A stretch of 64,000 nt of DNA, from the NCBI RefSeq assembly GCF_000017625.1, contig NC_009712.1, positions 1,054,001 through 1,118,000 of the forward strand. The letters run 5' to 3'. Below the pieces are notes generated by a model. That model did not search any database. It saw nothing but the letters and a program-made list of their open reading frames with translations, and was not told the DNA's origin. Both the position numbers and the translations under genes were made by a program. This document shows, one piece after another, positions 57,215 to 64,000 of the stretch (its first letter is position 1; every line of letters begins with the position of its first letter). Source of the stretch: Methanoregula boonei 6A8 (lineage in GTDB: Archaea; Halobacteriota; Methanomicrobia; Methanomicrobiales; Methanospirillaceae).

Positions 57215-58696
57215 TTACTGCCAGCGGTCGCTCCGGTGGTTTCTTGCAACAAACCGGTAATTCCCTTTCGGGACATGCATCTCGAACCGGGCACCAGTTC
57301 CGGGAGTACCCGTCTCTTTTATGGAGAGCCCGGTAATGCTGAGGATCTCGACAATTAAAAACAGCCCGTACCCGGTGTTACGGAAGTATTCGCGCCGGAA
57401 GATCCGTGCCTTTGCATCATCGGGAATACCGATCCCGTTGTCCTCGCAGCAGAGTACCAGCCCGGTATCTGTCTCATAGTACGAGAACCGGATAAGGGTT
57501 ACATGCCTGCCGTGGACCAGCGCGTTCTCGATCAGGTTTGCGAATACTTTGGGAAAGCCGGCATCGGCAAAGATCTCCAGGTCAGCTACCTGGCGGTCGA
57601 TGATTACATCATCATTTCCCACTCCCGATGCGGCTTCCCCGATTACCTCATTGATATTGTGCCAGCGTGGTTCCCCGGATCCGATATCCTGGTACTCTCG
57701 GGTGAATCGGATCTGTTTCTGGATCATATCTGTAACCTCGCCAATCTTGTCGATATACCCGGTCACGTGGGGATCGGTCTCGGTCTCCCGTATGAGCGCG
57801 AGGTACATAACAATCACTGTGATCTGGTTGAGGATATCATGGCGGGTGACCCCGGAGAGGGTGTTAATCTTGTGGTTGGCAAGCCTGATCGCAGCCTCAA
57901 AGCGTTTTCTTTCCTCGATCTCCGCGGAAAGTTCCCGGTTAACGCGCAGGAGCTCTTCAGTACGTTCATTCACCCGGCGTTCAAGATCTTCCCGTGCCCG
58001 TTCGATCACCTGCTCGGCAAGTTTTCTTGCGGTAATGTCGATTGCAGAGCAGATCACGATGTTACCGGATGCGACCGAGGCAGAGACAAGCATCTGGCGG
58101 ATTGTCCCGTCACGCGCGGTAAAGAGCAGTTCGAGATCCCCGGTTTCCCATGAAGATCGAACCTGCCGGAGGAAATGGTCGCGGTTTCCTGCATCAGGTA
58201 TGATGCGGGCCAGGTCAGTCCCGGCCAGCTCTCCTTTCTCATACCGGAGCATCTGTGCGCATTTTGCGTTCAGCTCCGCGATCCTCAGGGTACTGAGATC
58301 GAATGTAAAGATTCCTGCCTGGGAGTTCTCGAAGATTCCCCGGTATTTCCGTTCTTCTTCGCGCAATCCCTCGGCAAAAGAGGAGGTGACAACGCCAATG
58401 GTGACAAAGACCACAAACCATGCAGTGGAGATCGCCACATCCTGGGGATTAAATCCGCTGTACAGGTAAACAAGGATAATATAGGCAGAGCTTAACCCCA
58501 GGGAGAAATATACGCCCCTGCTCGGGTAGATGTAGACAAAGAGGATGATCGGCAGGAAGTAGATGAAGGGGAATACATCGTATATCCCAAGCGAGAGGGA
58601 GTAAATCGTCGATAAGATGGTAACGAAGATTGTAATAATGAGGGTGATCGTCCAGAAGATCTGGTGCTTCTTTTCCGACGAAAGAGTAACGCTCAT
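57215..58696 (-). CDS. Membrane PAS histidine kinase (paralogue of its upstream neighbour)
   Basis: 493 residues. Membrane helices in the first 105 residues form the sensor head, then a PAS domain (about 118-230), a coiled coil, the H-box SGVTRHDILNQITVIVMY, and an intact HATPase with NLIENALVHG, CCEDNGIGIP and GYGLFLIVEIL. The head, PAS and coiled coil resemble those of the gene just upstream, which lacks the kinase part. It overlaps that gene by 4 bp (ATGA), so both proteins are made together and could form mixed dimers. Confidence 0.93.
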   Translation of the reverse strand: MSVTLSSEKKHQIFWTITLIITIFVTILSTIYSLSLGIYDVFPFIYFLPIILFVYIYPSRGVYFSLGLSSAYIILVYLYSGFNPQDVAISTAWFVVFVTIGVVTSSFAEGLREEERKYRGIFENSQAGIFTFDLSTLRIAELNAKCAQMLRYEKGELAGTDLARIIPDAGNRDHFLRQVRSSWETGDLELLFTARDGTIRQMLVSASVASGNIVICSAIDITARKLAEQVIERAREDLERRVNERTEELLRVNRELSAEIEERKRFEAAIRLANHKINTLSGVTRHDILNQITVIVMYLALIRETETDPHVTGYIDKIGEVTDMIQKQIRFTREYQDIGSGEPRWHNINEVIGEAASGVGNDDVIIDRQVADLEIFADAGFPKVFANLIENALVHGRHVTLIRFSYYETDTGLVLCCEDNGIGIPDDAKARIFRREYFRNTGYGLFLIVEILSITGLSIKETGTPGTGARFEMHVPKGNYRFVARNHRSDRWQ

Positions 58697-59550
58697 GGCT
58701 TCCTCTCCTTTTCCCGGTCGGGTTTGACTGTCGGATCTCCTGAAAGGAGGGAATGTTCAAGCCTGCGGCGTTCAATGATCTCGTTTCGCAGTTCCTCATT
58801 TATCTGTTCCAGGTGTGCAGTGCGCTCCCGTACCTGGCGCTCAAGATCTTCGAGAGTCTGGCGGATCTCCTCATCGGCAACCCGGATATCGGTAACATTT
58901 ACCACAGAACAGAGCAACATTCCCCTGGTCACATAGAGGGGGGAAAGGATCACCCGGATAACCCCTCCGCTCTTTTGCCGGAACAGGGCATCAAAGGCAA
59001 TGCCGGCTTTTCCCGAAGTTACCTCATCGAAAAAGCGCTGGTGCGCGGCAGTGTCCGTCCAGACCGTGGTGACCGGTGTTCCCTGCAGCTCACCAAGTGA
59101 ATATCCCAGCCACTGCGCACACTTCTGGTTGACTCCCCGGATCCGCAAAGTGCCGGGATCGAGACAGAAGATCCCCTCAAGGGTGTTCTCCATGATCTGC
59201 CGGATGCGGGCTTTTTCTTCGAGCAGGCCGTTTGCATAGGAAGATGCAACAACGGAAAGGGTGAGAAAAATGGCAAACCACGCGGTAGAAACGGCAATAA
59301 GGATCGGGTTAAATGATCCCAGGATATACACGAGACCGATATAGATTATACTGATAAGGAGAGTGAAGAGTACCGCTTTTTTGGGATAGAAATAGACCAC
59401 GCAGATGATGGGGAGGATGTACAGGAAGGAAAAGACTGCAAATATGCCGTGGATGAGGGAAAAGATTGTGCCCAGAATCGCGGTGAGCGAGGCAATGGCC
59501 ACGATTGTAAGGCGGAGAATAATCTCTCTGTCAGGCACTGGCGATCCCAT
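58693..59550 (-). CDS. Membrane PAS sensor without kinase domain
   Basis: 285 residues. The membrane head (about 10-105) and PAS domain (about 115-225), followed by a coiled coil, align in order with the first part of the downstream kinase: compare ISTAWFVVF with VSTAWFAIF, and LNAKCAQML with VNQKCAQWL. It stops after the coiled coil with a charged tail. It is probably a duplicate of the kinase that lost, or never had, its catalytic half, and may act as a sensory partner. Confidence 0.88.
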   Translation of the reverse strand: MGSPVPDREIILRLTIVAIASLTAILGTIFSLIHGIFAVFSFLYILPIICVVYFYPKKAVLFTLLISIIYIGLVYILGSFNPILIAVSTAWFAIFLTLSVVASSYANGLLEEKARIRQIMENTLEGIFCLDPGTLRIRGVNQKCAQWLGYSLGELQGTPVTTVWTDTAAHQRFFDEVTSGKAGIAFDALFRQKSGGVIRVILSPLYVTRGMLLCSVVNVTDIRVADEEIRQTLEDLERQVRERTAHLEQINEELRNEIIERRRLEHSLLSGDPTVKPDREKERKP

Positions 59551-59713
59551 GTACTGCGCTCTCCCGAAAAGCAGGTGCGACCTGCCACGGTATATCCCTT
59601 AATTTACAGTGGATTTTAATGCATATAATGTTAGAGGGCTCTTTGTCTCCTAAAAACCGGATGGGCATGCCGTATCCCCCCGGGAAAGGATCAGGATGGA
59701 AACCAGGATCCCG

Positions 59714-60319
59714 TCAATCGACTTTTTTGCCGGAAACGTGGTTGAGATGTTCGAGCTCTTCGAGCTTGTTGATGTTGGTAAATGTTTTCAGGCTTGGATC
59801 AAAACCCTGCAGATCCTCAACCGGAATATACCGGGCGTTGAGTGTCCGTACCATGGTCCGTAACGAGAGGGAAGTATGGCTCTCCAGGTACAAAAGAAGT
59901 GCGGATCTCCGGTAAACGGCATGCAGTGGTTCGATCATCTGTTCGTTCCACCGGGGAATTGCCGCATCATAGTCTCCGATTGCTCCGAAAAGATACGAGA
60001 CTACCCGGGGATCGACAAACGGCATATCGCAGGCAGAAACAAAAAGGAGTTCTCCCTTTGCGGCTAGGGTGGCTGCATGAAGCCCCCCGATGGGACCAAG
60101 CCCCTGGCGTATATCGCTGATGCAGGTGATATTGTTCATTGCCTGGAACCGGGCACACTGATCCTGGTTGCGGGCAACGACCAGGATCTCATCGACCACA
60201 CCTGACAGGGATTCGAGCAGGCGCTCGATAAATGTCCTACCCTGGTAGGTGAAGAAATACTTTTCCTGCCCGTTTGCCCTGCGGGCCTCACCGCCGGCAA
60301 GCACTACCGCAGATTTCAT
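59714..60319 (-). CDS. mobA: Molybdenum cofactor guanylyltransferase-like protein
   Basis: 201 residues. The nucleotidyltransferase signature is at the N-terminus (VLAGGEARRANGQEK), with GPIGGLHAA and the metal-binding SACDMPF following. MobA adds GMP to molybdopterin to form the cofactor used by formate dehydrogenase and formylmethanofuran dehydrogenase in methanogens. The usual Arg-Met-Gly of the signature is altered (RRANG), so activity is likely but not certain. Its start overlaps the panE stop by 4 bp (ATGA). Confidence 0.9.
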   Translation of the reverse strand: MKSAVVLAGGEARRANGQEKYFFTYQGRTFIERLLESLSGVVDEILVVARNQDQCARFQAMNNITCISDIRQGLGPIGGLHAATLAAKGELLFVSACDMPFVDPRVVSYLFGAIGDYDAAIPRWNEQMIEPLHAVYRRSALLLYLESHTSLSLRTMVRTLNARYIPVEDLQGFDPSLKTFTNINKLEELEHLNHVSGKKVD

Positions 60320-61245
60320 CCTGGAGCACCCTGTAAAACGAGCGCCTCGCGGAATTTCACCAGATCGGTAATACAGGCATTCACCGGTGTGGGAATACCG
60401 TGACCAGCCCCTTTTGCCACAATGGCACCGTTGAGGAAATCGATCTCGGTGCGGCGACCCCGGGTGATATCCTGGAGCATGGACGAATGATGCAGTGCAG
60501 TTGCCGGGAGCTGGACATTTTTGAGGTACTCCAGGTATTCGTCCGCTGTTTTCCAGGGAAGGCGGACCCCCTCTGCACTGACAATGGCAAAACCTTCGTG
60601 CACAATCCGGGTAATGATCCTCCAGGCAGCAGGCCGGGCAAGATCCCCATATGGCACTCCCATCACCGCACCCAGGGGATTTAATGCACAGTTATAGAGG
60701 GTTTTTCCCCAGAGCTCGGAGCGGATCTCCGGTGTGCCTTCAACCCGGATCCCGGCCCGGGCCATAAGAGAGACAAGCGTACGAACCGGGTCATCAAGAC
60801 CCTCCGGGAACCGCCCGAGTCTGGCCGGGCCTGCCTCAACGGACACATGGACCTGGTTATCTGCCCGCCATTCAAAACCGGTGATGATCATTCCGCCGAT
60901 TACCCTATTGGTGTATCTGCCGATGATCTCCTCATTTCCGATTCCGTTCTGCAGGCTCACGGTTTCGGTATCCCGAAGCGTGGCAGCATATTCCCGGCAG
61001 AGTGATTCGGTGTCCTGGGACTTTGATGTGATAATAATATAATCGTACCGGGCATTTTCAGGAACGCTCTCTGAAATGCTGAAGTGACCGGTATCGGATC
61101 CCCAGATGCCTGAGAGCGAAAAACCCTCTGCACGGATCGCCTCGGCGTTTTTTCTCCTGGAAACCGCGTCGACTTCGCAGACTGTGGAGAGCTTTGCCGC
61201 TACCGACAATCCCACCGCTCCTGCTCCCAGTACCAGAACTTTCAT
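60316..61245 (-). CDS. panE: 2-dehydropantoate 2-reductase (ketopantoate reductase)
   Basis: 309 residues. NADPH-dependent reduction of ketopantoate to pantoate for coenzyme A. The N-terminal GAGAVGLSVAAKL dinucleotide fold, the catalytic Lys in LWGKTLYNCALNPLGA and Glu in TEIDFLNGAIV all match PanE. In archaea pantoate kinase and phosphopantothenate synthetase follow in the pathway; they are not in this window. mobA is the overlapping downstream gene in the same operon. Confidence 0.94.
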   Translation of the reverse strand: MKVLVLGAGAVGLSVAAKLSTVCEVDAVSRRKNAEAIRAEGFSLSGIWGSDTGHFSISESVPENARYDYIIITSKSQDTESLCREYAATLRDTETVSLQNGIGNEEIIGRYTNRVIGGMIITGFEWRADNQVHVSVEAGPARLGRFPEGLDDPVRTLVSLMARAGIRVEGTPEIRSELWGKTLYNCALNPLGAVMGVPYGDLARPAAWRIITRIVHEGFAIVSAEGVRLPWKTADEYLEYLKNVQLPATALHHSSMLQDITRGRRTEIDFLNGAIVAKGAGHGIPTPVNACITDLVKFREALVLQGAPG

Positions 61246-61332
61246 GCTCTGTTCGTCCCTTTTTCTTGTCTCTACTCTATTTCACGGAAGGGCAATTAGA
61301 GATTCCGAATATCCCGGGCCGGCGGCGAAAAT

Positions 61333-61791
61333 TCACCCGGATTGATGGGCCTGTCGTTTCTTTGCTTTCTTCTCAAGCAGGAGGAGGTGCTCTTTGATCT
61401 CGGGAGCCGGGGTAAATCCGCCAATTCCGTTTGCCGCCACGACCCGGTGGCAGGGTACCACGAGTGGTGTAGGGTTATGGGCCATGGCGCGCCCCACGGC
61501 CCGGGGAGATGTACCCACAATTCGCGCGATATCCCCGTATGTCGCGGTACTGCCATACGGGATTTCCCGGACGGCGCGGTAGATGAGGGAGGAGACCGTA
61601 TCCCCTTCACAGGCAACAGTCCTGAGTCCTGATAGGTCCATGAGACGACCGGCACAATATTTCTGTATGGGGGCCGGCACCGGGCCGGGTATACCTGTGG
61701 GTGCGAACCGGACACGGTGAATTGTATCGCCGCTCCACCAGACATGGACATGCCAGAGTCCGAGCCTGCATGACCCGCCAGTCACTTCCAT
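61333..61791 (-). CDS. ogt: Methylated-DNA--protein-cysteine methyltransferase
   Basis: 152 residues. It removes methyl groups from O6-methylguanine in a suicide reaction. The acceptor Cys is in VPCHRVVAANG, and the helix-turn-helix DNA-binding part precedes it (TATYGDIARIVGTSPRAVGRA, about 72-92). The start lies inside the last codons of the XPD-type helicase gene (10-bp overlap), which links two DNA repair genes in one operon. Confidence 0.95.
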   Translation of the reverse strand: MEVTGGSCRLGLWHVHVWWSGDTIHRVRFAPTGIPGPVPAPIQKYCAGRLMDLSGLRTVACEGDTVSSLIYRAVREIPYGSTATYGDIARIVGTSPRAVGRAMAHNPTPLVVPCHRVVAANGIGGFTPAPEIKEHLLLLEKKAKKRQAHQSG

Positions 61792-63788
61792 TTCCCAAGT
61801 ACCTCCCGGAACTTTGTGAAATCACATTCGATCATCTCGTCCCGGATCCATAAGGGCAGGGCCGAGTAAACACGCTTTTCCAAAAACCGGCGTTCGGCAA
61901 AGACAAGAACACCGCGATCCTCGGGAGTGCGCAGCACGCGACCGAGCGCCTGGAGGGCCCGGTTGATCGCTGGGAGGGTATAACAGAGGAATTCGCCTTC
62001 GTCACCATATTTGTGCCGGAAGTACTCGATAACCATCTTTCTGACCCGGGTAAACGGGGCAAGCGGCAGGCCCACCACCATCGCCCCGGAAAGCATTTCC
62101 CCCCGGTAGTCGAGCCCTTCACTCCATTTTCCCCCGCAGACCGCAAACATGATCCCTGAGTCCCCCTGTGCGGGAAGGGAGAGGAACTCATTAAGAGCAG
62201 CCCCTGCTCCTGCCGCATCACGGGGTTCAATGTAGATCTTCCTTCTGCTGATGTGGGAGGAGGCAAGCGATGCGTAGGATTCAAGAATCTGGTAACTGGG
62301 AAAGTAGATGGCCCGGTTCTTTTTGAGTGCGGCAAACACGGTAATATACTGCACGATCTTCTCGGTGTTCTCTCTGCTCTGGCGGAGGGAATATGCTGTT
62401 GTAATATCGTTTGCGCAGCAGATGATGCGGTTCTCTTTGGGAAACGAGTTGGGCAGGGCAAGGGTGGCAACGGATGCATTGTTGAAGTACAGCCGCCGGA
62501 AGCTGTCGACCGGCGAGAGCGTCCCCGAGATCAGGATACAGCAGGCATGCGTGGAACAGATCTCCGTTAATGGGGCAGACGGGTCGATATTCCTGACTTC
62601 AAGGAGGATGCCTTCATCAGTCCGTTTGTAGATGGTCAGATAGGCCGGGTTATTCGCTGACTGGGACAGGCGGTACATAAAAAGGGTCAGGCGCTCGATT
62701 GCCGTTTCGCGGAACTCTCCTGACTTCTGGTTTTTTTCCCGTATGGTCTCGGCAAGCCCCATGAGTTCGTCAACAATGTCGCCCATGTCCTTCCAGAGCG
62801 AGCCTTTGACAATCGCCCGATCGAAGATCCCGGGGTCGAACCAGTCCTCAGGCTCAGAAGAGTTTGCAAGGCCGGCCATGAACTCCGAGAGCCGGGGAAG
62901 GACGTGCTGCACCGCCTCTGCCCCTTTATGGAGCCGGCGCATCCCCGAAAGCTCGCGGGTGGCCTGCTCAATGTCTTTCTGGGCAAGCGCAATACTTTCG
63001 ACCGATTGGATCACGTCTCCGCAGTTATGGGCTTCGTCGATCAGGAGCATCACGTCCTGGTCCTCCACATTGAGGTTTGCGTAGAGCTGCTCCCGGATTA
63101 CACGATCAAAAAGATGGTGGTAGTTGAGGATCACCACATCGGCATTTTTCGCTGCCGAAAGCACGAGCTCATAGGGGCAGATATCCCCAGAAAATCCCCC
63201 GAGTTCCTGGGGCCGGACCGGGTCGTCGAGCATCCGGTCAGCTTTCGAGCGGACCTGGGCAGACGGGATCATCTTGACCCCGCCGCTCTCCCCGGGAACA
63301 AACTGGCGGCTCGCAATAAAATAAGGACAGAGAAGCGGGTGCTCCCGGTCCATTTTCCGTATCTGCTGGACGATGAAGGGATCCTTGATGGGGACAAGCG
63401 CCCCGCGTTCGGCCCGTTCGCGCATAAGGGCTGTAGAAAATGTCTTGACACCTTCGCAGCGCCGGTAAATATCTCCTTCTCCCCCTAAAGGACAGATGCT
63501 CTTTTTCCCGACAAGATATACGGTCTTGAGATCCGGCCGCTTCTTTTTGACAAGTGCAAGCTCCCGGACAAAGGTCGTGAGCTGGCTGACCGTTCTTACC
63601 GCAATTACGATCTTCCGGCCCCGGCGTTCTGCGAGAAGCGCAGAGATTACACTTGATTTCCCGCTGCCGGTCGGGGCATCGATCATGCCGATGCCGCCGT
63701 CCCGCGCTATCTGTGCGGCAAACGTCAGCATCTCGCGCTGGTGGGGGCGGTACTCGCTGTAGGGGAAGAACGGATCGAAACTGTCCAT
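61782..63788 (-). CDS. XPD/Rad3-type Fe-S DNA helicase
   Basis: 668 residues from the ATG at 63788, chosen because family similarity (FPYSEYRPHQREM) begins just after it; the frame extends to 63974 without similarity. Superfamily 2 5'-3' helicase with Walker A APTGSGKSS, DEAH box LLIDEAHNCGD, and C-terminal motifs ending in QALGRVLRTPEDRG. Four Cys matching the XPD [4Fe-4S] cluster are in KKSICPLG, RRCEG, LLCPYF and GDICPYE. It unwinds DNA in repair; the partner ogt follows in the same operon. Confidence 0.95.
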   Translation of the reverse strand: MDSFDPFFPYSEYRPHQREMLTFAAQIARDGGIGMIDAPTGSGKSSVISALLAERRGRKIVIAVRTVSQLTTFVRELALVKKKRPDLKTVYLVGKKSICPLGGEGDIYRRCEGVKTFSTALMRERAERGALVPIKDPFIVQQIRKMDREHPLLCPYFIASRQFVPGESGGVKMIPSAQVRSKADRMLDDPVRPQELGGFSGDICPYELVLSAAKNADVVILNYHHLFDRVIREQLYANLNVEDQDVMLLIDEAHNCGDVIQSVESIALAQKDIEQATRELSGMRRLHKGAEAVQHVLPRLSEFMAGLANSSEPEDWFDPGIFDRAIVKGSLWKDMGDIVDELMGLAETIREKNQKSGEFRETAIERLTLFMYRLSQSANNPAYLTIYKRTDEGILLEVRNIDPSAPLTEICSTHACCILISGTLSPVDSFRRLYFNNASVATLALPNSFPKENRIICCANDITTAYSLRQSRENTEKIVQYITVFAALKKNRAIYFPSYQILESYASLASSHISRRKIYIEPRDAAGAGAALNEFLSLPAQGDSGIMFAVCGGKWSEGLDYRGEMLSGAMVVGLPLAPFTRVRKMVIEYFRHKYGDEGEFLCYTLPAINRALQALGRVLRTPEDRGVLVFAERRFLEKRVYSALPLWIRDEMIECDFTKFREVLGKWK

Positions 63789-64000
63789 TGCCGGGGTACC
63801 ATTGGCAGCCGGATGTTTTATGGGTGTGGGATGGGGAGTGAACATGTACCCTGCTTTTTGGATTGCACTCCGGCCCGATTTTTTTGCGGGAAGAGATCTT
63901 TGGACCCCAAAACCGTACATCCCGTTTGGAATCCACCGGTCATTTGGATCCCATGTTCCCTTTTCGATCCTCAACCGCTATATCCCCGCACATCCCAACT

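Noticed and set aside
63789-64000. Extension of the XPD-type helicase to the window end
   Set aside because: The frame is open to 63974, but similarity to the family starts at 63788; the 200-bp stretch most likely contains its promoter.

Overview
The window is chromosomal DNA from a methanogenic archaeon of the order Methanomicrobiales, most likely Methanoregula or a close relative. The order follows from gene content: methanogenesis marker proteins 2 and 4, an archaeal histone, archaeal RfcL and family B DNA polymerase, form III RuBisCO, QueC for archaeosine, and TATA-type promoters that often sit 22-23 nt before a start codon. Bacterial-type GroES/GroEL and UvrABC, as found in mesophilic methanogens, occur beside them. 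The genus is an inference from gene content and no database search was run.

Layout. 0-2.4 kb: end of a histidine operon (hisG-hisA-hisB) and a small acidic protein. 2.8-8.1 kb: a giant secreted, membrane-anchored protein with ten PKD domains, six of them encoded by exact 288-bp period repeats. 8.3-15.3 kb: zinc-ribbon membrane protein, histone, methanogenesis markers 4 and 2, rfcL, UPF0146, archaemetzincin and two membrane proteins. 15.3-18.9 kb: a repeat-tailed unknown protein, a divergent MBL hydrolase/HxlR pair, a tautomerase and a MazF-type toxin-antitoxin pair. 19-21.8 kb: uvrA. 21.9-29.1 kb: accessory DNA with an AT-rich HEPN-like gene, a secreted 5'-nucleotidase-like enzyme lacking the usual catalytic His, a predicted seven-bladed propeller, and an almost identical non-coding element present twice in opposite orientation (about 23.5 and 28.6-28.8 kb). 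29.1-31.6 kb: winged-helix regulator facing groES-groEL. 31.7-34.7 kb: recQ and uvrC.

34.7-36.4 kb carries the most striking system: a two-gene encapsulin nanocompartment operon (ferritin-like cargo with a C-terminal targeting peptide, then the shell protein), followed by a small lipoprotein. 36.4-40.1 kb: queC, then cheW, a soluble PAS chemoreceptor and an acetate permease in one minus-strand unit. 40.4-47 kb: an HTH-PAS-kinase hybrid with a degenerate ATPase, an orphan receiver, a membrane protein and a 7TM histidine kinase. 47-50.3 kb: RuBisCO and uvrB. 50.4-64 kb: PAS sensors (including a tandem pair of paralogues), polB, malate dehydrogenase, pyrD-pyrK, mobA-panE, and an ogt-XPD helicase pair.

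Three themes recur. DNA repair and replication: uvrA, uvrB, uvrC, recQ, ogt, XPD-type helicase, polB and rfcL are all in 64 kb. Signal transduction: five PAS or kinase-type sensors plus one receiver, one chemoreceptor and CheW lie between 37 and 60 kb. Iron and stress handling: encapsulin/ferritin, GroESL and the toxin-antitoxin pair. No tRNA, rRNA, CRISPR array, intact transposase or integrase gene was seen.
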